NCBI RefSeq assembly: GCF_018070025.1
Contig: NZ_JAGPYQ010000001.1
Span: forward strand, 6,510,001 to 6,574,000
Reading direction: 5' to 3'
Length of the DNA: 64,000 nucleotides
Origin: Streptomyces liliiviolaceus
GTDB lineage: Bacteria; Actinomycetota; Actinomycetes; Streptomycetales; Streptomycetaceae
Shown here: positions 46,573 to 55,037 of the stretch, piece by piece
How positions within the stretch are numbered: position 1 is the first letter of the stretch
Layout of the letters: each line of letters opens with the position of its first letter
The notes under the pieces: generated by a model
Database searches by the model: none
Told to the model about the DNA's origin: nothing
Seen by the model: only the letters and a program-made list of their open reading frames with translations
Made by a program: the position numbers and the translations under genes

Positions 46573-47691
46573 GTGCCGCATCAGAAGTCCGCCCCCACCT
46601 CCCCTTCCACCCTCAAGTCCCCCGTCGACACGCCCCGTTCGGCCGGAACCGTCCACCACCGCACCTTCCGGCTGGCGCTCCCGCCCGTCTCCGGTGTCTT
46701 CCGCCCCCGCCTCGTGGCCCTGTGCGTGATGCTCACCGCGGGCACCTTCGTCCTGTTCTGCTGGGGCCTGACCACCGGCGACTACCCGATCGGCTTCACC
46801 GACGTCGTACGGGCCCTGGTGGGCTCCGGCGACCCCGGCACCGTCCTCGTGGTGGAGGAACTGCGGCTGCCCCGCGCCCTGGTGGGACTGCTCGCCGGGA
46901 TCGCCTTCGGGGTCTCCGGCGCGCTGTTCCAGACCATGACCCGCAACCCGCTGGCCAGCCCCGACATGATCGGCCTCACCCAGGGCGCGGGCACCGCGGT
47001 CGTCGCGGGCATCGTGCTCGGCTGGGACGGCGGACTGGGCACCCAGGCGCTCGGCCTGCTCGGCGCCCTGGTCACCGCCCTGACCGTCTACGCACTGGCC
47101 TGGCGGCGCGGCACCACCGGCTACCGGATCATCCTGGTCGGCATCGGCGTGGCCTGGATCTGCACGAGCGCCACCGACTACCTCGTGGCCAAGGGCGGAC
47201 GTTTCCAGGCGCAGGCCGCGCTGGGCTGGCTGGTCGGCAACCTCAACGGCCGCACCTGGGGGCAGGTGGGCCCGCTCGCGATCGCGCTGGCCGTGCTGCT
47301 CCCGACGGCCCTGCTGCTCGGCCGGCTGCTGCGCACGCTCCAGCTCGGTGACGACGTGGCCACCGGGCTCGGTACGCGCGTACAGCCCGTACGCCTCGCC
47401 ATCCTGCTCACCGGGGTCGGTCTGATCGCCTTCGCCACCGCGTCCGCGGGGCCCGTGGCGTTCGTGGCACTGGCCGCCCCGCAGATCGCACAGCGGCTGG
47501 CCGGCACGGCCTGGCCACCCACCGTCGCCTCGGGACTGACCGGGGCACTGGTCGTCCTGGGCGGCGACCTCATCGCCCGTACGCTCGTCCCCGGCACGGA
47601 ACTGCCGGTCGGCATCGTCACCGGTGTGCTCGGCGCGCCGGTCCTGCTCTGGCTGCTCGTCCGCGCCAACCGCGCGGGCTCAGGAGGTTGA
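46573..47691 (+). CDS. FecCD-type siderophore ABC permease 2
   Basis: A 372-residue second permease subunit, forming a heterodimer with the preceding one. Key segments: RLPRALVGLLAGIAFGVSG, FQTMTRNPLASPDMIG and GPVAFVALAAPQIAQRL. GGAGG at 46561-46565 is best placed for GTG 46573; GTG 46567 overlaps the upstream stop (GTGA) and is an alternative. The first ~45 residues are a polar cytoplasmic lead. AGGAGG for the ATPase lies in its last codons. Confidence 0.94.
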   Translation: MPHQKSAPTSPSTLKSPVDTPRSAGTVHHRTFRLALPPVSGVFRPRLVALCVMLTAGTFVLFCWGLTTGDYPIGFTDVVRALVGSGDPGTVLVVEELRLPRALVGLLAGIAFGVSGALFQTMTRNPLASPDMIGLTQGAGTAVVAGIVLGWDGGLGTQALGLLGALVTALTVYALAWRRGTTGYRIILVGIGVAWICTSATDYLVAKGGRFQAQAALGWLVGNLNGRTWGQVGPLAIALAVLLPTALLLGRLLRTLQLGDDVATGLGTRVQPVRLAILLTGVGLIAFATASAGPVAFVALAAPQIAQRLAGTAWPPTVASGLTGALVVLGGDLIARTLVPGTELPVGIVTGVLGAPVLLWLLVRANRAGSGG

Positions 47692-47695
47692 TTCC

Positions 47696-48556
47696 ATGTC
47701 GGCTGAACCCCTGTCGACCCCCGACCCCGATCCCGACCTGCGGGCGAGCGGTCTGCGGCTGGCGTACGACAACAGGCTGGTCGTCGACGGCCTCGACCTG
47801 GCGGTCCCGCCCGGCCGGATCACGGCCATCGTCGGCGCCAACGCGTGCGGCAAGTCGACCCTGTTGCGGGCGCTCGCCCGGCTGCTGGCCCCCAAGGAAG
47901 GGGCCGTCCACCTCGACGGCCGGGCGCTGCAGTCCATCCCCAGCAGGGAGCTGGCCCAGCGGCTCGGCATCCTGCCGCAGAGCCCGGTCGCGCCCGAGGG
48001 CCTGACCGTCATCGACCTGGTCAACCGGGGGCGTTCACCGCACCAGACCTGGTGGCGGCAGTGGTCGAAGACGGACGAGCAGGCCGTGCACCGGGCGCTG
48101 GCCGCGACCAACATGACGGACCTCGCCGACCGGCCCGTCGACGAACTCTCCGGCGGTCAGCGGCAGCGCGCCTGGATCGCCATGGCGGTCGCCCAGGGCA
48201 CCCCCGTCCTGCTCCTGGACGAGCCGACGACGTATCTCGACCTGGCCCACCAGATCGACGTCCTCGACCTGGTCACGGACCTCAACCGCCGGGAGAACCG
48301 TACGGTCGTGATGGTCCTCCACGACCTCAACCAGGCCTGCCGGTACGCCGATCACGTCGTCGCCATGAAGTCCGGGAAGATCGTCGCCGAGGGCAGCCCG
48401 GCGGAGGTCATCACCGCCGAGACGGTCGAGCACGTCTTCGACCTGACCTGCCGCATCACGATGGACCCGGTCAGTCACACCCCCCTGGTCATCCCGATGG
48501 GCCGCCACCACGGGGGCCCGTCCCTGGAGACGGCGACGGTAAAGGCGGCCGACTAG
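47696..48556 (+). CDS. Siderophore ABC importer ATP-binding protein
   Basis: A 286-residue FecE/FepC-type ATPase. Walker A GANACGKST is at residues 47-55, signature LSGGQRQR, Walker B LLLDEPTTYLD and H-loop VLHDLNQA; all intact. It starts 4 nt after the permease stop behind AGGAGGT. It completes the importer with the two permeases; the binding lipoprotein is encoded 8.4 kb further on, at 56938. Confidence 0.96.
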   Translation: MSAEPLSTPDPDPDLRASGLRLAYDNRLVVDGLDLAVPPGRITAIVGANACGKSTLLRALARLLAPKEGAVHLDGRALQSIPSRELAQRLGILPQSPVAPEGLTVIDLVNRGRSPHQTWWRQWSKTDEQAVHRALAATNMTDLADRPVDELSGGQRQRAWIAMAVAQGTPVLLLDEPTTYLDLAHQIDVLDLVTDLNRRENRTVVMVLHDLNQACRYADHVVAMKSGKIVAEGSPAEVITAETVEHVFDLTCRITMDPVSHTPLVIPMGRHHGGPSLETATVKAAD

Positions 48557-48650
48557 AGCCTCGCGGGCGGGACTTGTGTGCGTCGTATGACCGAACGGTG
48601 ACCGTAAGAGGCAGATGAGGCTGGGGGGACGGCAGGTCCGTACCTATGTC

Positions 48651-48684
48651 TTGACACTGATCTCGTTCACTTCTTAGAACGAGA
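48651..48684 (+). promoter_or_regulatory. Promoter with overlapping operator for the GH16 gene
   Basis: A -35-like TTGACA (48651-48656), a 17-nt spacer and TTAGAA (48674-48679) as a possible -10. An 8-bp inverted repeat, TCTCGTTC (48661-48668) and GAACGAGA (48677-48684), covers the spacer and -10, as a repressor site would. No iron box is seen here, so the glucanase probably has separate control. Confidence 0.6.
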
Positions 48685-48752
48685 GGCGAAGCATTTCCCC
48701 CCACCTCAGTGGGCGCGCCCCCGCACGGGGACGCCCTACGGAAGGGAGAGTC

Positions 48753-49613
48753 GTGGCTTCCCCACGTCTGCTCCGCAAATGCCTTCTCGCAGCACTGCCC
48801 GCCGCCCTCGTCGCGGCCGCGTCCGTCGCCCCCGCCGCCCACGCGGACCCCACTCCGCGGGCGGCCCAGGCCGTGACGTTCTCCGACACCTTCGACGGGG
48901 CCGCCGGCTCCGGTGTCGACCAGGGCAAGTGGCAGGTCGAGACCGGCGACAACGTCAACAACCACGAGCGGCAGTACTACACGGCGGGCAACAACAACGC
49001 GAAGCTCGACGGCCAGGGCCACCTGGTCATCGAGGCCCGCCGCGAGAACCCGGCCAACTACCAGTGCTGGTACGGGTCGTGCGAGTACACCTCGTCCCGG
49101 CTCAACACCTCCGGCAAGTTCACCGCGACGTACGGGCACGTCGAGGCCCGGATGAAGATCCCGCGCGGCCAGGGCATCTGGCCCGCGTTCTGGATGCTCG
49201 GCCAGGACATCGGTGACGTCGGCTGGCCCAACTCGGGCGAGATCGACATCATGGAGAACGTGGGCTTCGAGCCAGGAACCGTGCACGGCACCCTGCACGG
49301 CCCCGGCTACTCCGGTTCGGGCGGCATAGGCGCCGGCTACTCGCTGCCGAACGGTGAGGCGTTCGCGGACGCCTTCCACACCTTCGCGGTGGACTGGGCG
49401 CCCAACAAGATCACCTGGTCCGTGGACGGCGCCGTCTACCAGACCCGCACCCCGGCCGACCTGAACGGCAACACCTGGGTCTTCGACAAGCCGTTCTTCC
49501 TGATCCTCAACCTCGCGGTCGGCGGCTACTGGCCCGGCGACCCCGACGGTTCGACCAGCTTCCCGCAGCAACTGGTCGTCGACGAGGTGAAGGTGACGAC
49601 CAGCGACGGCTGA
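48753..49613 (+). CDS. Secreted GH16 endo-beta-1,3-glucanase-like enzyme
   Basis: A 286-residue GH16 family glycoside hydrolase. It has a cleavable signal peptide (RKC, then a hydrophobic stretch to AAHA-DP). The catalytic motif E163-I-D165-I-M-E168 (GEIDIMENVG) with nucleophile and acid/base glutamates is intact, and the WPAFWMLG and FDKPFFLILNLAVGG strands fit laminarinases. GTG 48753 has GGAAGGGAG upstream. It would attack fungal or plant beta-glucan outside the cell. It interrupts the siderophore locus and has its own promoter-like site. Confidence 0.92.
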   Translation: MASPRLLRKCLLAALPAALVAAASVAPAAHADPTPRAAQAVTFSDTFDGAAGSGVDQGKWQVETGDNVNNHERQYYTAGNNNAKLDGQGHLVIEARRENPANYQCWYGSCEYTSSRLNTSGKFTATYGHVEARMKIPRGQGIWPAFWMLGQDIGDVGWPNSGEIDIMENVGFEPGTVHGTLHGPGYSGSGGIGAGYSLPNGEAFADAFHTFAVDWAPNKITWSVDGAVYQTRTPADLNGNTWVFDKPFFLILNLAVGGYWPGDPDGSTSFPQQLVVDEVKVTTSDG

Positions 49614-49675
49614 CGGGGCCGCCGGCGACACCCTGTGAAGCGTGGCCGCCGGAACGCGTTCAAGACCCGAACACG

Positions 49676-49712
49676 TGGTGCCCGGCCGGGATCGCCTCCC
49701 GGCCGGGCACCA
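49676..49712. terminator. Bidirectional terminator between GH16 and argB
   Basis: A perfect 16-bp inverted repeat (TGGTGCCCGGCCGGGA, loop TCGCC, complement) lies in the gap between two convergent genes. Confidence 0.75.
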
Positions 49713-49744
49713 CGCGCGTGTCAGACCATCAGACCATCGGACCG

Positions 49745-50809
49745 TCACACCACCGGAGCCGGAGCCGGAGCCGCTGCGCGCGCCACCGACGCCGAGGGCA
49801 CAGGGACCACGGAAGCCACAGGGGTCACAGAGGCCACGGTGGGCACGGAGGCCGTCGGGTCCGGCACGACCGTCGTGCCGGACCCCGCGCCGCCGACCAG
49901 TCCGTCGAGCAGGGCGTGCGGGGCACGGCCGTCGAGCACCCGGGCCACCCCCACCCCGCCCCGCACGGCCCGCAGACACGCCTCCATCTTCGGCCCCATC
50001 CCGCCGGCCAACCCCGGCAGCGCCCGCTCCAGTTCCGCCGCCCCGATCCGGTCGACGACCCGCTCGCTCGCCGGCCAGTCGGCGTACAGCCCCGGCACAT
50101 CGGTGAGGACGACGAGGACCCGCGTCCCCAGCGCGGCGGCCAGCGCGCCCGCCGCCGTGTCCGCGTTGACGTTGTAGACCTGCCCGTCCTCGCCCCGGCC
50201 CACGGAGGAGACCACCGGGATGTGGCCGCCCTCCAGCAGCAGCCGTACGACGGCGGTGTCGACCCGGGCCACATCGCCGACCAGGCCGATGTCGACGCTC
50301 TCACCGGCCACTTGGGCGTACCGCTTGACGGCGGTGAGGGTGTGCCCGTCCTCGCCGCTGAGGCCCACCGCGTGCGGCCCGTGCTCGTTCAGCAGTCCGA
50401 CCAGGTCCTTCTGGACCTTGCCGGACAGCACCATCCGTACGACCTCCATGGTCTCGGGGGTGGTGACCCTGAGCCCGTCGAGGAAGTCGGACTTGAGCCC
50501 GAGCCGGTCCAGGTGGGCGGCGATCTGCGGGCCCCCGCCGTGCACGACGACGGGCCGGACGCCCGCCCGGTACAGGGTGAGGACGTCCTGCGCGAAGGCC
50601 CGCCGGAGCGTGTCGTCGGTCATCGCGTGGCCGCCGTACTTGACGACGACCGTGTGCCCGCGCAGGGGCTCCAGCGCCGCAAGCCGCTCGGCGAGACCGG
50701 CGGACGCGGCAGCGCCGGTCACCGCGTCCGCGGCAGCACCGGCCGTCACGACCCCGTCCGTCACCGCCCCGTCGGCCACCGTCGCGCCGGTCACCGCGGT
50801 GGCGCTCAC
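49745..50809 (-). CDS. argB: Acetylglutamate kinase paralogue of the siderophore locus
   Basis: A 354-residue amino-acid kinase of the ArgB type, the committed ornithine/arginine step: N-acetylglutamate to its 5-phosphate. [10 protein letters not shown] (phosphate loop), [10 protein letters not shown] (acetylglutamate site) and [11 protein letters not shown] are intact. The GTG overlaps the formyltransferase stop as GTGA, so it is made with the tailoring enzyme and probably boosts ornithine supply for the three (hydroxy)ornithines. Both ends carry low-complexity extensions (Ala/Val/Thr-rich at the start; Val/Pro/Ala-rich ~40-residue tail) not usual for ArgB. Confidence 0.92.
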   Translation of the reverse strand: MSATAVTGATVADGAVTDGVVTAGAAADAVTGAAASAGLAERLAALEPLRGHTVVVKYGGHAMTDDTLRRAFAQDVLTLYRAGVRPVVVHGGGPQIAAHLDRLGLKSDFLDGLRVTTPETMEVVRMVLSGKVQKDLVGLLNEHGPHAVGLSGEDGHTLTAVKRYAQVAGESVDIGLVGDVARVDTAVVRLLLEGGHIPVVSSVGRGEDGQVYNVNADTAAGALAAALGTRVLVVLTDVPGLYADWPASERVVDRIGAAELERALPGLAGGMGPKMEACLRAVRGGVGVARVLDGRAPHALLDGLVGGAGSGTTVVPDPTASVPTVASVTPVASVVPVPSASVARAAAPAPAPVV

Positions 50810-51753
50810 GGGCGACCCGTGAGATAGCCGCCCATCGTGCGGAAGTAGTCCGTCGCCGCGTGCTCCGCGCCGTCCTCGGTGCGGACCCGCTTGACGACCA
50901 GCCCGCGCAGCCGCCCGTTCCTCGCCTCCGTACCGGCGACGATGACGATCCCGTCGCCCTCGCGGATGAAGATCCGGCCAGGGGTTCCGCCGTAACGACC
51001 CTCCGAGACCGCGGACTCCACGATCCGGATCCGCTGCCCGCGGTGGTGGGTGAACGCGTTCGGGTACGGGTCGCACTGGGCCCGTACCAGCCGCTCGATG
51101 TCCTCGGCCGGCCAGGTCCAGTCGATCCGGCTGTCCTCCAGGGACCGCTTGTGGAAGAAGCTGGCCCGGCTGCGGTCCTGCGGTATCCACTGCGCGCGGC
51201 CCGAGGCGATGAGATCGAGCGACTCGTTCACGACCGGGCCAATCAGGTCGACCGTGCGGTGGAACAGGTCGGCGACGGTGTCGGTCGCGCCGACCGGCAC
51301 CGCGCGCTGCAACAGCACGTCGCCGGCGTCGAGTTCGGCGTTCATCCGGTGCGCGGTGACACCGACCTCCCGCTCGCCGTTGATCAGCGCCCAGATCAGC
51401 GGGGAGAAGCCCGCGTAGGCCGGGAGCAGCGAGTCGTGGATGTTGAGCGTGCCGTGGGGCGGCAGGTCGAAGACCTCCGGGGGCAGCACGGTGCGCCAGT
51501 TGTTGGCGACGATCAGGTCCGGCTCCGCGTCCTTGAGCGCGGCGAGGAGCTCGGGGTCGTCGGGCCGGTTGCGCAGCAGCACCGGTACGCCGTGCTTCTC
51601 GGCCAGATCGGCCACCGAGTCGTCCCAGATCTTCTCGTACACGTGGTCGCTCTTGGGGTGGGTCACGGCCAGGACCACCTCGTGGTCGGAGTCCAACAGA
51701 GCCTGGAGGGTGCGATGCCCCCAGGTCTGGTAGCCGAACATGACGACCCGCAT
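50806..51753 (-). CDS. Formyltransferase for N5-hydroxyornithine (Fmt-like)
   Basis: A 315-residue formyl-tetrahydrofolate-dependent transferase with the N-terminal formyl_trans domain and a C-terminal Fmt-like domain (about 205-300). The catalytic Asn, His and Asp appear in [12 protein letters not shown] and in AELDAGDVL. Relatives in coelichelin-type clusters make N5-formyl-N5-hydroxyornithine. ATG 51753 has AGGAGAGGATC upstream. The gene is first of a two-gene unit with argB and shares an iron box with the divergent monooxygenase, which fits a siderophore role rather than initiator-tRNA formylation. Confidence 0.92.
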   Translation of the reverse strand: MRVVMFGYQTWGHRTLQALLDSDHEVVLAVTHPKSDHVYEKIWDDSVADLAEKHGVPVLLRNRPDDPELLAALKDAEPDLIVANNWRTVLPPEVFDLPPHGTLNIHDSLLPAYAGFSPLIWALINGEREVGVTAHRMNAELDAGDVLLQRAVPVGATDTVADLFHRTVDLIGPVVNESLDLIASGRAQWIPQDRSRASFFHKRSLEDSRIDWTWPAEDIERLVRAQCDPYPNAFTHHRGQRIRIVESAVSEGRYGGTPGRIFIREGDGIVIVAGTEARNGRLRGLVVKRVRTEDGAEHAATDYFRTMGGYLTGRP

Positions 51754-51782
51754 AGTCGATCCTCTCCTAGGACACACCATTG

Positions 51783-51801
51783 CAAGGTAAGGCTAACCTT
51801 A
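51783..51801. promoter_or_regulatory. Iron box between formyltransferase and ornithine monooxygenase
   Basis: CAAGGTAAGGCTAACCTTA matches 15 of 19 consensus positions. It lies 30 nt from the formyltransferase ATG and 39 nt from the monooxygenase GTG, serving both divergent genes. Confidence 0.82.
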
Positions 51802-51839
51802 TTTAACATCAGTGGCGCCTAGGGGAAGGAAAAGTTGCG

Positions 51840-53192
51840 GTGAACGCACTGCACGACGAACCGGACGCCGTCCTTGACGTGCTCGGTATAGGGTTTGGGC
51901 CGTCAAATCTCGCACTGGCCATTGCGGTTGAGGAACACAACGCCCAAGCCGCTCCGGAGAACCGGATCCGCGCGGGATTCCTGGAGCGTCAGCCGTCGTT
52001 CGGCTGGCACCGGGGCATGCTCATCGAAGACGCCACGATGCAGGTGTCCTTTCTCAAGGACCTGGTCACCATGCGCAACCCGACCAGCGACTTCAGCTTC
52101 CTGTGTTTCCTGCGGGAGCGGGGCAGGATGGTGGACTTCCTCAACGCCAAGACGCTGTTCCCCCTGCGGATCGAGTTCCACGAGTACTTCGAGTGGGCCG
52201 CCGCCCGGGTGGCGCACCTCGTCGACTACTCGGACGAGGTCGTCTCCGTCGATCCGGTGACCGGCCCCGACGGGGAGGTCCGCTGGCTGGACGTCATCAG
52301 CCGCGTGCCCGGCGAGCCGGGCCGGACCGTCACCCGGCGGGCCCGGAACATCTCGGTGGCCGTCGGCCTTGAGCCGCATCTGCCGCCGGAGACGGCCCTG
52401 TCGGACCGCATCTGGCACAACAGCGAACTCGTGCCGCGCGTGCGGGAGCTGAACGCCTCCGGTGACGGCGGCTCGGTGGGCCGTGTCCTGGTGCTCGGCG
52501 CGGGCCAGAGCGGCGCCGAGGCGCTCGACTACCTGCACCGTTCCTTCCCCGAGGCGGAGATCTGCGCGATCTTCGCCAAGTACGGGTACACGCCCGCCGA
52601 CGACAGCCCGTTCGCCAACCGGATCTTCGACCCGGAGGCCGTGGACGTCTACTTCCGGTCCACGCCGGAGGTGAAACAGTCCCTGGTCGACTACCACCGC
52701 AGCACCAACTACTCGGTGGTCGACATGGACCTCATCGAGTCGCTGTACGCGACGATGTACCGCGAGAAGGTCCAGGGCCGTGAGCGGCTGCAACTGCGCA
52801 ACGTGTCCCGCATCCGGGACGTCCGCAGCCTCGACGACCATCTGGAGGTCACCGTCGAGTACCTCCCCACCGGGGAACGGGAGGTGATCTCCGCGGACCT
52901 GCTGGTCCACGCGACGGGCTACCGTCCCAGAGACCTCGACACCCTGCTGGGCAGAACCGCGAAACTCTGCCTGCGGGACGACAAGGACGCCGTACGCGTC
53001 GGCCGCGACCACCGTGTCGAGCTGACCCCCGACGTCACGGCGGGCATCTATCTGCAGGGCGCCACCGAGCACACGCACGGCCTCACCTCGACCCTGCTGT
53101 CCACCACGGCGGTACGGTCCGGCGAGATCCTGGAGTCCCTGATCGCCCACCGCGCAGGCGACTTGGCGGATTCGGCGATACCGGCGGCCTGA
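51840..53192 (+). CDS. L-ornithine N5-monooxygenase
   Basis: A 450-residue FAD/NADPH N-hydroxylating monooxygenase (PvdA/SidA/CchB type) that makes N5-hydroxyornithine, the metal-binding unit. FAD motif GIGFGPSNLALA is at the N terminus (about residues 17-28), substrate-side segments MQVSFLKDLVTMRNPTS, NADPH motif GAGQSGAEA near 220, and the late ATGYRP motif. GTG 51840 follows GGGGAAGGA. An iron box lies upstream. Confidence 0.96.
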   Translation: MNALHDEPDAVLDVLGIGFGPSNLALAIAVEEHNAQAAPENRIRAGFLERQPSFGWHRGMLIEDATMQVSFLKDLVTMRNPTSDFSFLCFLRERGRMVDFLNAKTLFPLRIEFHEYFEWAAARVAHLVDYSDEVVSVDPVTGPDGEVRWLDVISRVPGEPGRTVTRRARNISVAVGLEPHLPPETALSDRIWHNSELVPRVRELNASGDGGSVGRVLVLGAGQSGAEALDYLHRSFPEAEICAIFAKYGYTPADDSPFANRIFDPEAVDVYFRSTPEVKQSLVDYHRSTNYSVVDMDLIESLYATMYREKVQGRERLQLRNVSRIRDVRSLDDHLEVTVEYLPTGEREVISADLLVHATGYRPRDLDTLLGRTAKLCLRDDKDAVRVGRDHRVELTPDVTAGIYLQGATEHTHGLTSTLLSTTAVRSGEILESLIAHRAGDLADSAIPAA

Positions 53193-53291
53193 GCGGCCCG
53201 TCCGGCGCGGGTGCGACACCGGCACCCACCCCCACACCCGCGCCGGGCTCCCGCACACACGCCCGCCCTGGGCAATGCCATGGTCAGCAAC

Positions 53292-53310
53292 TTAGAGTAG
53301 CCTCACCTAA
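53292..53310. promoter_or_regulatory. Iron box upstream of the exporter operon
   Basis: TTAGAGTAGCCTCACCTAA matches 15 of 19 consensus positions, 32 nt upstream of the first exporter gene. It would control the exporter pair and the binding protein. Confidence 0.78.
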
Positions 53311-53342
53311 GTTTTCTTCGTCCGATCCCGGAGGGGTTGCGG

Positions 53343-55037
53343 GTGAGTCCTACAAATCCGTCAGGACGCGACGTCCTGCGGGAGTCGGTCAGGGAGCAAC
53401 GCCGGGACGTCGGTCTGGGCGCACTGCTCGCCTCCGGACACCAGGTCGGCGAAGCCCTGGTCCCGGTGCTGATCGGCGTGGTGATCGACCGGGCCGTCAC
53501 CGGCTCCGACACCGGCGCCCTCCTCCTGTGGCTCGGCGTGCTCGCCGTGGTCTATGTCGGGCTGGCCCTGTCCTTCCGCTTCGGCGCCTGGGCCGGCGAC
53601 CGGTCCGCGGTCCGGGCCGAACACTCCCTGCGCATCTCCCTCGTACGACGCGTACTGCACCCCGGCGGCGGCGCCGAGGACGGGCGGCTGCCCGGAGCGC
53701 TCGCCAACATCGCGACGGAGGACGCCAAGCGGGTCGGCGGCGTCAACACGGCCGTGATGTACGGGATCGCGTCCCTGGCCGGCATCCTCACCTGTGCCGT
53801 CGTCCTGCTGCGCACGTCGGTCCTGCTCGGTCTGGTCGTCCTGCTCGGCACTCCCGTGCTGCTGTGGCTGGGGCATCTGCTGAGCAAGCCGCTGGAGACC
53901 CGCAGCGAGGCCGAGCAGGAGCGCGCGGCGCACGCGTCCGCCGTCGCCGCCGACCTGGTGGCGGGCCTCAGGATCCTCAAGGGCATCGGCGGTGAGTCGG
54001 CGGCCATCGACCGGTACCGCACCACCAGCCGCGACTCGCTGGCGGCCACGCTCAAGGCGGCCCGCGCACAGGCGTTCCAGAGTGGCATGGTGCTCTCCCT
54101 GACCGGCTGCCTGATCGCCCTGGTCGCCCTGGTGGGCGGACGGCTGGCGGCCGAAGGGACCATCAGCCTGGGCCAGTTGGTGTCGGCGGTCGGGCTCGCG
54201 CTCTTCCTCGTCGGCCCCCTCGAAGTACTCGCCTGGGTCAACGCCGAACTCGCCCAGGGCCGCGCCTCGGCCGGCCGGGTCGGGGAGGTCCTGGCCACCC
54301 CGCACGGCGTCACCGCCGGTGACCTGAGCCTGCCGTCGGAGGTGCGCGGCGCACTGCGACTGGCCGGCGTCAGCCACGGCGGACTGCGCGAGGTGGACCT
54401 GGACATCGCGCCCGGCGAACTGCTCGGCGTGGTCGCCACCGACCCCGCCCACGCGACCGATCTGCTGCGCTGCCTTGCCCGGCGGGCGGACCCCGACTCG
54501 GGCACGGTGGAACTGGACGGCGTGTCCCTGCGGGACCTGGATCCGGCCGAGATGCGTACGGCCCTGCTGGTCGCCGAGCACGACGCGGACCTCTTCGAAG
54601 GCACCGTCCGCGACAACGTGACGGCCTCCGCTCCCGCGTCCGGCGATCCCGAACCGGCCATGACGGCGGCCGGAGTGGACCAGGTCGCGCAGACCCTGCC
54701 CGACGGCGAGGACACCGCGGTCAGCGAACGCGGCCGCTCGCTCTCCGGCGGACAGCGCCAACGGGTCGCGCTGGCCCGCGCGTTGGCCGCCGACCGTGCC
54801 GTCCTGGTGGTCCACGATCCGACCACGGCGGTCGACGCCGTGACCGAGGCGGGTATCGCGACCGGTCTGCGCGAGGTCCGCAAGGGCCGCACCACGGTCC
54901 TGGTGACCACCAGCCCCGCCCTGCTCGCCGTGACCGACCGGGTGGTGCTGCTCGACGGCGGCCGGGTCGCCGACACGGCCCCGCACGCCGACCTGATCAC
55001 CCGTCATGAGACCTACCGAGCGGCGGTTCTGGCATGA
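53343..55037 (+). CDS. ABC exporter half-transporter with degenerate ATP site
   Basis: A 564-residue fused membrane/ATPase half-transporter, likely exporting the siderophore. Six helices span about 35-310. In the ATPase domain only the signature LSGGQRQR (about 468) is intact. The Walker A region reads VVATDPAHATDLL with no GKS/T, Walker B is VVHDPTT (Asp lost), the Q-loop Gln is Glu and the H-loop His is missing (VTTSP). It should work only as a partner of the next gene. GTG 53343 has GGAGGGG at the right distance; TTG 53337 is an alternative. Confidence 0.9.
   Translation: MSPTNPSGRDVLRESVREQRRDVGLGALLASGHQVGEALVPVLIGVVIDRAVTGSDTGALLLWLGVLAVVYVGLALSFRFGAWAGDRSAVRAEHSLRISLVRRVLHPGGGAEDGRLPGALANIATEDAKRVGGVNTAVMYGIASLAGILTCAVVLLRTSVLLGLVVLLGTPVLLWLGHLLSKPLETRSEAEQERAAHASAVAADLVAGLRILKGIGGESAAIDRYRTTSRDSLAATLKAARAQAFQSGMVLSLTGCLIALVALVGGRLAAEGTISLGQLVSAVGLALFLVGPLEVLAWVNAELAQGRASAGRVGEVLATPHGVTAGDLSLPSEVRGALRLAGVSHGGLREVDLDIAPGELLGVVATDPAHATDLLRCLARRADPDSGTVELDGVSLRDLDPAEMRTALLVAEHDADLFEGTVRDNVTASAPASGDPEPAMTAAGVDQVAQTLPDGEDTAVSERGRSLSGGQRQRVALARALAADRAVLVVHDPTTAVDAVTEAGIATGLREVRKGRTTVLVTTSPALLAVTDRVVLLDGGRVADTAPHADLITRHETYRAAVLA

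Noticed and set aside
50806..51753. Methionyl-tRNA formyltransferase (housekeeping fmt)
   Set aside because: The fold is the same, but the iron box, the coupling to argB and the divergent ornithine monooxygenase point to hydroxyornithine formylation.
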